Source: Agrobacterium vitis
GTDB lineage: Bacteria > Pseudomonadota > Alphaproteobacteria > Rhizobiales > Rhizobiaceae
Reading direction: 5' to 3'
DNA: 46,112 nucleotides
Assembly: GCF_013426735.1 (NCBI RefSeq)
Contig: NZ_AP023278.1
Coordinates: 1-46,112, forward strand
Below the pieces are notes generated by a model. That model did no database searches. It worked only from the letters and a program-made list of their open reading frames with translations, and was not told where the DNA came from. Shown here one piece after another: positions 6,911-14,683 of the stretch (positions are counted from its first letter, which is position 1; each line of letters starts with the position of its first letter). The position numbers and the translations under genes are program-made.

Positions 6911-7966
6911 ATGTTTCGGTACTTGGCGCGGGTTTATGATCGTAAGAACATGTTGAAATCGCTTGAGCGACAGAAGCGTATCAGCCAAATGGCGATACCT
7001 TTTAGTCAGGATGGCATCGATGATGTAGTGTTTAGTGATATGTCGAAGGTCGAAGAATTTTTCGCTCCGATATCGCCCGCTGAACCGATAAGCGAGGGGC
7101 CTAATACGATCAGTTTTCAGTCTGATATTTTGACTGACGATAAGAACAACAATGCTTTTGATTGTGTTGTCACTGATAGCCTTTCAAAGGACCATGCGCT
7201 TGTCGTCTTTCATCATTGGTATGCCAGAAACAGATATCCAGCCTTTGCAAAATACTTTGCCAAAAAAGGCATAACGGTTATTCAAGCGACACTTCCACAT
7301 CACTTTGGGCGGGCTACAAACGACTATTCTGAGGAGAAATTTTTCAACGCAGATCTAGGGTGCACTGTCCAGTCGATGAGGCAAGCGGTCTTAGACGGCC
7401 GGAAGATTGTTCGTTGGCTTTACAGTCAGGGGTATAAGAAAATCTCGGTTGTAGGGATGTGTTTGGGTGGCACCGTTGCAGGTCTCGTTGCGGCTCAAGA
7501 GCAGAAGGTTGATAAGGCAGTTCTCATGGTCTCGCCGGGAAGTCCTGCTGATCTCGTCTGGACCGGTGAGACGATGAGGGCGTTACGTGGTCGTATTGAG
7601 CCGTCCATCTCGTTGGAAGGGCTAAGAACCGCTTGGGGTGTCATAGATCTAGAGCAGAATCTTTGGCATCTTTCGCGTCCCAGTCTTGATTTGATGCTCC
7701 TACTCGGTAAGGACGATACGATCGCGCGTTCAGACAGCTCTGAGCGCGTCATTGAATTTCTGAAGAAGGTCAATCTTCCTCCCACGGTCGTCCGACTGAA
7801 TTGTGGACACTCATCGATTGGAATGTTCCCCTACAATTTGATCGCAGCTCGAAAGGTTATGCGGTTTCTAAAAGAAACCCCGACTTTATCGGAGCTTTGG
7901 GAGATTCGAGGATTTCGCTATAACTTTAGCGAAGTTTTCGATCGTTCCTCATCTGATCGCGGCTAG
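6911..7966 (+). CDS. Alpha/beta hydrolase with Cys nucleophile elbow
   Basis: A 351-residue predicted cytosolic alpha/beta hydrolase. Seen: HHWYARNRYPAFAKYFAKKG (oxyanion-hole side), the nucleophile elbow GMCLGG with Cys where Ser is usual, LLLGKDDTIAR supplying the likely Asp, and NCGHSSIG supplying the likely His. GxCxGG elbows are known from dienelactone hydrolases, but the rest does not look like that family; more distant resemblance to ABHD18-like proteins is possible. ATG at 6911 has AGGAG at 5-nt spacing; the frame also reaches back to 6866. Base use is clearly AT-richer than the copper and tra genes, and it follows the resolvase by 48 nt, suggesting acquired cargo. The substrate is unknown. 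Confidence 0.75.
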   Translation: MFRYLARVYDRKNMLKSLERQKRISQMAIPFSQDGIDDVVFSDMSKVEEFFAPISPAEPISEGPNTISFQSDILTDDKNNNAFDCVVTDSLSKDHALVVFHHWYARNRYPAFAKYFAKKGITVIQATLPHHFGRATNDYSEEKFFNADLGCTVQSMRQAVLDGRKIVRWLYSQGYKKISVVGMCLGGTVAGLVAAQEQKVDKAVLMVSPGSPADLVWTGETMRALRGRIEPSISLEGLRTAWGVIDLEQNLWHLSRPSLDLMLLLGKDDTIARSDSSERVIEFLKKVNLPPTVVRLNCGHSSIGMFPYNLIAARKVMRFLKETPTLSELWEIRGFRYNFSEVFDRSSSDRG

Positions 7967-8349
7967 GGCTTTGCCGGTAATGTGCTTTTTGTTGACCTGC
8001 ATGGAACGCAGCAATAGGCGCATCCTCTGGACCAGGCTCTATTCCGCCGGCATGCCGGCTCCACGGAACCCCTGACGGGTTTCCGCGCATTCGCGTAACG
8101 ATCCTTTGCGCACCGGCTTATCACGCCGGGAGAGACGCGCCGCCGGCGCGCCATTGCTTGTCTGATGGGGCACCGAGGGGCTTTGCCCCTTCTCTTCCCC
8201 AAACAGGCTTCCGCCCACCTTCCTCCGTTCGCTCCGTGCAGGCGGTTCCCCGCGAAGCCTGTTGTCCCCTTCCATCCCCACCGCTCGCGCGGCCCCGGGA
8301 AGCAGGACGAGGTCCTGCTTCGCAGTCCAAGGAAAGGAAGGGCAAGGGA
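7967..8349. other. Non-coding stretch with GC-rich palindromes
   Basis: About 380 nt between the hydrolase gene and the next plasmid gene. It holds a perfect 14-bp palindrome GCCGGCATGCCGGC (8046-8059) and a near-palindromic GC-rich block around 8138-8155. Minus-strand frames of about 175-181 codons here have no ribosome site and no recognisable domain. I see no gene. Confidence 0.4.
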
Positions 8350-8547
8350 ATGTGTGAACCGACTTTCGAGGAATGGTTTTTGAGTTTTGCAGCCGAGCGC
8401 GAGCGGCTGACCCACGTGACGATCGATTTTGATCGCGCCTATGATTGCTACTTTCCGGCGTTCGAGGACGGCATTTGCGGCGGCACCTGCGCCCGCCTGT
8501 CCGTCCACGCCGGAGCCGATGAATACGCACCGGAGGAATTCGCATGA
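8350..8547 (+). CDS. Hypothetical plasmid protein
   Basis: A 65-residue acidic protein beginning MCEPTFEEWFLSFAAERERL and ending ADEYAPEEFA. There are no membrane segments and no family I can name. A purine-rich AAGGGA lies just before ATG at 8350. Its last 4 nt overlap the start of the next gene (ATGA arrangement), so the two are translated together. It belongs to a block typical of rhizobial mobilizable plasmids, next to a large ParB-domain gene. Function unknown. Confidence 0.65.
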   Translation: MCEPTFEEWFLSFAAERERLTHVTIDFDRAYDCYFPAFEDGICGGTCARLSVHAGADEYAPEEFA

Positions 8548-9122
8548 TGCGCTTTGCTCCCTTCACCCGCGATTTCTACATTCCGAAAGGGTCCATCAAG
8601 ATCGTAGACAAGGCCAGCGACGGCATTGTCTACATCTTCCGCAGCGCCAAGGATCGTCCTGCCGCCATGGCCTTCCACGGCAAGGCCGTAAAACCCGATT
8701 GGCATCATAGCTTTGCGAACGATGCCGCCCGCGAGCGCAAAATTCGGGAGCATTTCGAGGGACGGCGGCGCTGGGCCGAATGGCAGGGCGAACGCCGCGC
8801 CGAGCGCAAGAAGCCGCACGGTTTCGAGGTCGGGCACGTCCTCTATGCCTCTTGGGGTTACGACCAGACCAACATCGATTTCTATCAGCTGACCAAGATC
8901 ATCGGTGCGCAAATGGTCGAGGTCCGCGCCGTCAGTCAGATATCGGCCGACACGGGCAACGAGCCGTGGATGACTGGCAAGGTGGTCCCGAAGCTCGACG
9001 GCTTCACCGGCGAGGCCCTGCGGCGGCGCGTCAATGGCCGCTCAAAATCCATCCGCATCGATAACGTACGTACGGCATTCCTCTGGGACGGACGTCCGAT
9101 CAACTGGACCGGCTACGCCTGA
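8544..9122 (+). CDS. Conserved hypothetical plasmid protein
   Basis: A 192-residue soluble protein. Seen: a N-terminal mixed region (FAPFTRDFYIPKGSIKIVDK...GIVYIFRS), a basic, charged helix in the middle (REHFEGRRRWAEWQGERRAERKK, interrupted here), then GFEVGHVLYASWGYDQTNIDFYQL, which resembles the core of uncharacterised plasmid proteins, and a basic C-terminus ending NWTGYA. It overlaps the upstream gene by 4 nt and is followed 71 nt later by the ParB-domain gene, suggesting one operon. I do not recognise a catalytic motif. The role may be in plasmid maintenance, but only from context. Confidence 0.7.
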   Translation: MMRFAPFTRDFYIPKGSIKIVDKASDGIVYIFRSAKDRPAAMAFHGKAVKPDWHHSFANDAARERKIREHFEGRRRWAEWQGERRAERKKPHGFEVGHVLYASWGYDQTNIDFYQLTKIIGAQMVEVRAVSQISADTGNEPWMTGKVVPKLDGFTGEALRRRVNGRSKSIRIDNVRTAFLWDGRPINWTGYA

Positions 9123-9193
9123 TCCCCTCCCCGCTTCCATCATCATCCATCAGAGTAAGACCCCTCAAAATCAGGGCCAGAAGGAGCATTGTC

Positions 9194-11172
9194 ATGAACG
9201 CAACTATCGCATCCACCGAAATCGCATCCGCCGTTGAAGTCGAAATCGCCACCACAGCCACGATCACCAGCCTCACTCCCGATATCCGGCATATCCGCTG
9301 TCCAAGCTCGTTCCGAGTGCCGCTAATGTCCGGCGCGTCAATTCCACGGCTGGCATCTCCGAACTGGCCGACAGCATCGAGGCGCATGGTCTTATCCAGA
9401 ACCTCACCGTCAGGAAGGCCAAGAAGGGCGACAAGTTTGAGGTGGTCGCCGGAGCCCGCCGTCTTGCGGCGCTGCGTCTGTTGGTCAAGGAGGGCATCTA
9501 TAACAAGCTCGTGGAAATCCCCTGCAAAATTCTTGATGCCGAAAGCGATGCGGAAATCTCGTTGGCCGAAAACACCCAGCGTGAGGCTATGCACATCGTC
9601 GATGAGATTCTTGGCTACCGTCAACTGACCGAGGACGGCATGACGCCTGAAACCATCGCCGCCCGTTTCGGGCAATCCGTCGCCACCGTGCGCCAGCGCC
9701 TGAAACTCGCCAATCTCTCCCCTCGAATTCTGGACGCCATGCGCGAGGACGAACTGACCGTTGAGCAGGCGAAGGCCTTGGCGCTCAGCGATGACCATGC
9801 CGAGCAGGAAAGCGTCTGGTTCGAGCGTGACCATTGGAGCCGCCAGCCGCAGAACCTGCGATCGCTTCTCACCCGAGAGCATGTGCCGAGCCGCGACCGG
9901 CTGGCCCGCTTCGTCGGCATCGAGACTTACGAGGCAGCAGGCGGCGGGATCGTCCGCGATCTGTTTGATGAAGACGGCACAACGTTCTTGACCGACCGCG
10001 CATTGCTGGTGAAGCTTGCGACGGAAAAGCTGGAACAGGCGGCAAAACCCCTTGAAATTCAGGGGTGGAAATGGATAGAGATCAGCCTTGATCCGTCCAT
10101 CGTCTATAGTGGAGGATATGGCCGTATCCATGCCGAGGCGCGGGAACTAACCCCCGACGAGCAGGCCGAGCTTGCCACTCTGGGCGAAACCTTCGATGAC
10201 CTTTCCGCCAAGATCGAGGCCTATGCCGAGGGCGATCCGCAGATCGACGCCGACGAGGCGCGGCTTTATGAGACCGAGCAGAAGATCGATGCCATCCGGG
10301 ACGCCGCCAAATCCTACGATCCGGCAGAACTGGCGCTAGCCGGGTGCATCGTCACCGTAGCACATAACGGCACCCTGCAGGTCGCCGAGGGTTATGTGAA
10401 GGCCGAGGACCGGGCCGCAATTGCCCGCCTGCAGGATGGCGAGGAAGGGCAAGTAACTGACGACACCGACGCCCTGCCCGCCGCGGCGCAGGTCGAACCT
10501 GAAACCGGATATTCCGCAACCCTTATCGAGGAAATGACGGCAATCCGCACCGCCGCGCTGCGCGTTGAACTGGTCAACCGCCCGGAGATCGCCCTTGCCT
10601 CCATCCTGTACCCACTGGTCGCCAAGGTGTTTTATGATGGGCCAAGCTTCTGGCGCGTCCAATCCGCCATCGAAATCGACGGACAGGCCAAAGACCTCGC
10701 CCCGTCGATCAAGGAGCCGGAAGCATGCCGCGCCCTTGTCGAATGGACTGATATCAAGGAGCGATGGGCCGATCATATCCCCGGCAATCCCGGCGATCTG
10801 TGGGAATGGCTGCTGGAACAGCCGATGGATCGGCTGACCGATCTGCTGGCCGTGGTGGCGGCGGCGAACCTCAATGCCGTCAACGCCAAGCACGATCACA
10901 GCCGCGACCGGCTGAACCATGCCGGTGATGTAGCAACCGCGCTCAAGCTCGACATGCACCAGCACTGGACGCCGGAAGCAGCTTTCCTGTCGCGTCTGTC
11001 GAAGGCGCAGCTGGGTGAGGTGATGACGGAGGCGGGTTGCGCCGGTGATGCCGTGAAGGCCATCGGCAAGGCGCAGAAGGCCGAGGCCGTGGCGCTGGCA
11101 GAGACAGCATTGCAGGGGAAGACATGGCTTCCGGCTCAATTCCGCGCAAGTAACGAGGAGCAGGCACATTGA
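9194..11172 (+). pseudogene. Large ParB-N-domain plasmid protein, frameshifted near codon 34
   Basis: The gene starts with ATG at 9194 (AAGGAG just upstream) and reads MNATIASTEIASAVEVE...LTPDIRHI, then loses frame. From about 9295 the protein continues in the next frame: PLSKLVPSAANVRRVN, ELADSIEAHGLIQNL, FEVVAGARRLAALRLL, the classic ParB N-domain. It then has LAENTQREAMHIVDE, an HTH (TPETIAARFGQSVATVRQRL) and a long C-terminal region to 11172. One missing C in the ATCCGCTG stretch near 9290-9296 would restore a product of about 659 aa. Without it the second frame has no ATG and only a GTG at 9442, inside the ParB domain. Such long ParB-domain proteins are common on alphaproteobacterial mobile elements and are not the true partition partner. 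A sequencing error or a real mutation are both possible. Confidence 0.8.
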
Positions 11173-11231
11173 CGTCGTGGCGATGACGGTTGAATAGCCC
11201 GCCGGGGTTATCAATCCCCTTCCCAAACTTG

Positions 11232-11260
11232 ACCCGCAGCCTCGTTGCGGGTTTTCTTTT
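11232..11260 (+). terminator. Rho-independent terminator after the ParB-domain gene
   Basis: ACCCGCA (11232-11238) pairs with TGCGGGT (11246-11252), with a 7-nt loop and a following T-rich run TTTCTTTT. It sits 60 nt after the gene's stop. Confidence 0.75.
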
Positions 11261-11462
11261 GGCAGGGGTTTGCCAAGCCGGAGGCTGGTTTCGGGTGGGA
11301 TCGACCCGCCCGAAACCAGACGAGGGGCGCCCTGGCCCCGCCCCTCGGGCTCCCCATCCACCCCACGGACGGTGGAAAAGGTAGGATTGGTTAATTTTCC
11401 GTTAAAAACTGATGAAATTTGTCAGGTTGCAGAATCGGTCGCTTTGGTGTTTCCTGTAACGT

Positions 11463-11675
11463 ATGAGTCGTTTGGAACATACCACCACTGCGGAAAGAGT
11501 GACTGCACATCGTGCGCGTTTGCGCGAAGCTGGTCGCGTTTATGTAAGTACGGATCTGCCGACGGATCTGGTGGACTGTCTTGATAAGATCAAGACAGCA
11601 CGTGGGATGGCCTCACGGGCTCAGTTGTTCGAAGAAGCACTCAGGTTGTTGATTGAAAAGGAAGCAGGGGCATAA
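11463..11675 (+). CDS. Small DNA-binding-like protein (ribbon-helix-helix type)
   Basis: A 70-residue protein with a basic N-terminus (TTAERVTAHRARLREAGR), a short strand (VYVSTDLP) and helices (VDCLDKIKTARGMASRAQLFEEALRLLIEKE). The strand-helix-helix plan resembles ribbon-helix-helix repressors of the CopG/Arc kind, such as plasmid copy-number regulators. It lies just upstream of the RepA-like gene and is bounded by terminators on both sides, so it is its own small unit. The ATG at 11463 has only a weak ribosome site. A role in controlling replication is a guess from position. Confidence 0.6.
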   Translation: MSRLEHTTTAERVTAHRARLREAGRVYVSTDLPTDLVDCLDKIKTARGMASRAQLFEEALRLLIEKEAGA

Positions 11676-11676
11676 G

Positions 11677-11715
11677 CCAAAAACCCCTCGCCGTTGACGC
11701 GGCAAGGGGTTTTGG
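11677..11715 (+). terminator. Strong hairpin terminator
   Basis: CCAAAAACCCCT on the left pairs with AGGGGTTTTGG on the right, extended by GCCG/CGGC around the loop with one mismatch. The stem is A-rich on the 5' side and T-rich on the 3' side, so it can work in both directions. It immediately follows the small gene ending at 11675. Confidence 0.7.
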
Positions 11716-11877
11716 ATTTTGGACAAATCGGATGAGGTCTAAACTTTAGCAGGGTTTAGCTGACCTTCATCCTAATCGAATGGTTCTAAACTCGCAAGAG
11801 GTGTCTCTTGCGAGAACGCTATTTCTTTGTCCTTTTTCCATCGTGTGCATGCCCCTTCACGAAGGGGACGAAAGACC

Positions 11878-12588
11878 ATGTTTGAACAATTAGGGGCCGT
11901 GCTCACAGGAGCACCGGCCGAGCGCGAGCGCACGCCCGTTCGCAGACAATCCCGCGCGGCCGGAAAGTGCGAAGCCGTCTTCTGGCGGCGCACCAATAGC
12001 CAGGACGTTCGTAAGATCGTGCTGGCGGCACGACGCTACGAACTGGCTGGCCGACAGCCGGGATCCCGCAATGGTCCGCTCGGCGGCGTGGCGATCGAAT
12101 TGCTGGAGCTGTTCGCCAATCTCGTGAACTTCCGAACAGGCAGGCTCGATCCATCGATCGAGACCCTGATGCGCTATCTCAGGCGTTCGCGTGATGCGAT
12201 CGTGCGGGCGCTGAAGGCTTTACGCCAGCATGGGTTCCTCGACTGGCTCCGGCGCTACATCCCGACCGGCAACCAAGGTCGCGGCCCGCAGGTTCAGCAG
12301 ACTAGCAATGCTTATCGCCTGTCCCTGCCAGCGCGCGCCTTGCGGCTTCTTGGCCGTATGGGCATAGCCCCTCCGCCACCAGAGGATCATGCGCATGCCA
12401 TTGAGGTGCGAGCTGCCGAAATCGACGCCCATCGTAAGAGCCTCCCCATGAATGAACTGGCCTTGTTCGAGATTGGCGACAATCCCCTGGGACAGGCTCT
12501 TGCACGGCTTGGCAGATCAATCAGTTTACGTGAGTCCGCCAGACAGACTGAATCCCCATCTAGTTCTATTAAAGATAGAGAAAGATAA
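11878..12588 (+). CDS. RepA-like plasmid replication protein (helix-turn-helix)
   Basis: A 236-residue protein that I recognise as the type commonly labelled 'replication protein A' on alphaproteobacterial plasmids. Seen: RRQSRAAGKCEAVFWRRTN near the N-terminus, GRQPGSRNGPLGGVAIELLE in the middle, and a winged-helix-like segment RLDPSIETLMRYLRRSRDAIVRALKALRQHGFLDWLRRY, then VQQTSNAYRLSLP. ATG at 11878 is chosen because the family begins here; an in-frame start at 11827 adds a basic tail without a ribosome site. No other initiator (RepABC, RepC) is in the window. If the window is a closed plasmid, this is the best candidate initiator. Confidence 0.7.
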   Translation: MFEQLGAVLTGAPAERERTPVRRQSRAAGKCEAVFWRRTNSQDVRKIVLAARRYELAGRQPGSRNGPLGGVAIELLELFANLVNFRTGRLDPSIETLMRYLRRSRDAIVRALKALRQHGFLDWLRRYIPTGNQGRGPQVQQTSNAYRLSLPARALRLLGRMGIAPPPPEDHAHAIEVRAAEIDAHRKSLPMNELALFEIGDNPLGQALARLGRSISLRESARQTESPSSSIKDRER

Positions 12589-12589
12589 A

Positions 12590-12622
12590 CGGACGTCGCC
12601 GTCCGGGCTGCTCACGCAGCCC
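12590..12622. repeat. Two abutting perfect hairpins after the RepA-like gene
   Basis: CGGACG-TCGC-CGTCCG (12590-12605) is followed, sharing one G, by GGGCTGC-TCAC-GCAGCCC (12605-12622), starting 2 nt after the repA-like stop. There is no T-run, so a plain terminator is doubtful. It could be part of the origin or a transcript-stabilising structure. Confidence 0.5.
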
Positions 12623-12780
12623 TGCGACGGTTCCGGCCCGCGCAACTGCGAGCCGGCACTGCACCGACATAGACCAAAACCGCAAAAACCGCATTCGCGG
12701 CAAATGTCGGATGGCTTTTGAAAAAGGAAGAAGGGGGAAATCCGGGAATGTTGAACGGATACGGGTCGTCATGGCGACCA

Positions 12781-13116
12781 TTATAGAACCACTTCTATGC
12801 CTTTGCGGCGGATCACATTCAGCAGTGCCAAGGCCGGGCCGGTGGGCCGCTTCAGGCCACGCTCCATTTGGGAGAGGTGGCCAGCGGTCAGATTGAGGTA
12901 TTTCGCAAATACGGCCTGGCTCATGTGCGCGTCTTCCCGCAGCGCCCTGATGTCATCTGCCGTAAGGGGAGCGGCCGTCGGGGCGGCCTCCGCGAATTCA
13001 CGCAACGTGATTTTACGGAAATCGGCCTCATCCAGGGTGTCGTTTGCACGCATTTCGTTGGCAAGCTCAAGGATTTCGAGTCTTAGCCGGGATGGCGTCT
13101 TAGCCTTCGTTGTCAT
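12781..13116 (-). CDS. higA: HigA/NadS-like XRE antitoxin
   Basis: A 111-residue antitoxin. It has an N-terminal toxin-binding region and a C-terminal XRE domain: LTADDIRALREDAHMSQAVFAKYLNLTAGHLSQMERGLKRPTG (interrupted here by no gap in the protein). It ends GPALALLNVIRRKGIEVVL, the usual end of HigA/NadS antitoxins. It starts inside the end of the toxin gene (17-nt overlap), giving the toxin-first order typical of HigBA. It should repress the operon by binding the twin palindromes at 13497-13523. The pair likely helps retain the plasmid by post-segregational killing. Confidence 0.88.
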   Translation of the reverse strand: MTTKAKTPSRLRLEILELANEMRANDTLDEADFRKITLREFAEAAPTAAPLTADDIRALREDAHMSQAVFAKYLNLTAGHLSQMERGLKRPTGPALALLNVIRRKGIEVVL

Positions 13117-13477
13117 GTTGCACCTCGTTCAGAATTCCAGCGGCAAGATCCTTTTCGATACGTTTTGGATCTGTGAGCCATTGTTTGGCGATTGTTTTCA
13201 GGTCTTCGAGATCATCATCGGTAATGTTCGCACGCTCGCTCTTCGCAAAGCCTGCGAGAAAGATGGCAATGTCCCCTGCTCGAAAAAGCAGTATCGTTCG
13301 ATACCCGCCGCTTCGCCCTTGCCCAGGGCGAGCAACCCTTTGCTTGATGAGGCCACCACCGAGATCGGCATCTATCAAACCTTGATTAGCTCGGTACGTT
13401 GCGTCGATAAGACTTTCGTCAGGGACGTTTTCCCGGCGCACAAAACGGGCAAAAATCTTCGTCTTGTAAATCTGCAC
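13100..13477 (-). CDS. higB: RelE/HigB-like toxin
   Basis: A 125-residue type II toxin of the RelE/HigB superfamily. Seen: IYKTKIFARFVRRENVPDE at the start, DADLGGGLIKQRVARPGQGRSGGYRTILLF, the central RelE-like strand region with basic residues, then FLAGFAKSERANITDDDLEDLK, the conserved F.KS.R.NI..DE-like segment of this branch. Such toxins cleave mRNA on ribosomes. The start is GTG at 13477, with GGGAG 7 nt upstream. It is the first gene of the operon, followed by the antitoxin. Confidence 0.88.
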   Translation of the reverse strand: MQIYKTKIFARFVRRENVPDESLIDATYRANQGLIDADLGGGLIKQRVARPGQGRSGGYRTILLFRAGDIAIFLAGFAKSERANITDDDLEDLKTIAKQWLTDPKRIEKDLAAGILNEVQHDNEG

Positions 13478-13496
13478 GTCGTCTCCCTAGTTCAAT

Positions 13497-13527
13497 GCAC
13501 TATAGTGCAAAGCACTATGGTGCTCAA
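13497..13527 (-). promoter_or_regulatory. Promoter with twin palindromic operators for the HigBA-like pair
   Basis: On the minus strand, TTGAGC (13527-13522), 17 nt, then TATAGT (13504-13499). Two related palindromes cover it: GCACTATAGTGC (13497-13508) over the -10, and GCACTATGGTGC (13512-13523) over the spacer and -35 edge. The spacing of 15 bp places both on nearly the same helix side. Binding of antitoxin here would block RNA polymerase. Confidence 0.8.
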
Positions 13528-13572
13528 GTCGCAACGGTACGCCGAAGCTGTCGCACCGAATGCCAGAAAATG

Positions 13573-13667
13573 TTAGCAGATATCTAGCATCTAGCTATTT
13601 ATAATCTGATTGCAATCGTGTTAGTTTACCGCTTGTAAAGAGCTAGAAGCTAGTATGCTGCTAGAAA
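13573..13667. promoter_or_regulatory. CTAG-rich repeats upstream of parA (candidate centromere/operator)
   Basis: An AT-rich stretch with repeated short words: TTAGCAGA, TCTAGCAT and TCTAGCTA between 13573 and 13597, then AGCTAGAAGCTAG and GCTAGAAA between 13640 and 13667. The two groups are about 45 nt apart and lie directly before parA. Small partition systems often keep their centromere and autorepression site here. Confidence 0.5.
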
Positions 13668-13685
13668 TCAGCTTATGGAGGTTTT

Positions 13686-14357
13686 ATGCCTGTGATATCT
13701 CTTGTATCCAGCAAGGGCGGCGTTGGTAAAACAACATCTGCCGTCGTCTTGGCTAGCGAATTTTCCGCCGCTGGGCGAAAGGTCGTATTGATCGACGCTG
13801 ACCCTAACAAACCATTGGATGCATGGTCGCGACTACGGCCGTTACCTGAAAACCTGCGCGTCGTGATGGATGACTCGGCAGAAACCATTATTGACACTAT
13901 CGAAGATGCCCGGGCTACCTCAGATTTTGTGATTGTTGACCTTGAAGGCACCGCCACCGACCGCATCGGTTTTGCTGTAGCGCGGTCAGATTTGGTGTTA
14001 ATCCCGCTACAAAGTTCTGTTCTTGACGCTGCAGAAGCTGCAAAATCGGTCAAACTGGTACGGCAAATGTGGAGGGTCGCAAATCGGGAAATTCCCTATC
14101 GCGTTTTCTTCACGCGAGTTCCTCCAGCCATCCGTGAACGCACAGCTCGCGATATTGAACAGCAATTCACTGGCGCTGCCATCCCGGTACTCCCGGCTAC
14201 GCTGATAGATCGAGCCGCGTATCGAACATTGTTCTCCGTCGGGGGGACGCTTCAAGATCTAGAAACGAGCGATGTGTCTGGCTTGAAAAGTGCAAGGGAA
14301 AATGCGCGGGACTATGCGCAGGCCGTCATCAATGCCTTGAGGGGAGGGGGCGCATGA
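13686..14357 (+). CDS. parA: ParA/VirC1-like partition ATPase
   Basis: A 223-residue Walker-type ATPase of the short (type Ib / VirC1-like) class, without an N-terminal HTH. Seen: deviant Walker A KGGVGKTT at residues 10-17 with signature Lys10, VLIDADPNKPLDAW, and FVIVDLEGTATDR (Walker B region). It drives plasmid segregation together with a small DNA-binding partner. ATG at 13686 follows GGAGG closely (4 nt). The gene overlaps the next by 4 nt. CTAG-rich repeats precede it. Confidence 0.92.
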   Translation: MPVISLVSSKGGVGKTTSAVVLASEFSAAGRKVVLIDADPNKPLDAWSRLRPLPENLRVVMDDSAETIIDTIEDARATSDFVIVDLEGTATDRIGFAVARSDLVLIPLQSSVLDAAEAAKSVKLVRQMWRVANREIPYRVFFTRVPPAIRERTARDIEQQFTGAAIPVLPATLIDRAAYRTLFSVGGTLQDLETSDVSGLKSARENARDYAQAVINALRGGGA

Positions 14358-14683
14358 CTGGGGATGAAAAAAAACGCGCGACGTTAGATTTTGGTGATTT
14401 GGAAACGCCACCAGCCCCGCCAGTTGATACAAAGGCGGTAAAGGAGGCAACCCGTGCGGCAGGCTTTCGCGAGACCCCGAAAGCAACGGAGCCAGTTGCG
14501 TCCAATCAGGTAAGACCCGCACGAAGAGTGCGGCGTAAGACCGGTCGAACCGAGCAGTTCGCTACGCGGCTTCGCGGGAATACCATCGACGCAATTCATG
14601 CCTATGCAGATCAGCATGAAATCACCCTCGCAGAAACTATCGAACGCGCCATGGATGCCTTGCATCGACATAAGCCCGAGTAA
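14354..14683 (+). CDS. Small partition partner (ParB/ParG-like)
   Basis: A 109-residue protein with a long, charged, probably disordered N-terminal half and a basic linker (RPARRVRRKTGRTEQF). Its C-terminal part has a strand-helix-helix form (FATRLRGNTIDAIHAYADQ...TLAETIERAMDAL), compatible with a ribbon-helix-helix DNA-binding fold. The 4-nt overlap with parA and the size match the small centromere-binding partners of short ParA ATPases. It is often labelled a stability/partitioning determinant. Function by context and fold guess, not by motif. Confidence 0.75.
   Translation: MTGDEKKRATLDFGDLETPPAPPVDTKAVKEATRAAGFRETPKATEPVASNQVRPARRVRRKTGRTEQFATRLRGNTIDAIHAYADQHEITLAETIERAMDALHRHKPE

Noticed and set aside
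7963..8566. Minus-strand frames of 175-181 codons before the 8350 gene
   Set aside because: Overlapping frames in a GC-rich, palindrome-containing region; Arg/Pro-rich products with no start site support.
10336..11361. Minus-strand frame of 341 codons opposite the ParB-domain gene
   Set aside because: Shadow frame crossing the gene's terminator; no recognisable protein features.
13573..13667. CRISPR-like short repeats
   Set aside because: Words are only 6-8 bp, irregularly spaced and partly inverted, and no cas genes are present; operator or centromere repeats fit better.
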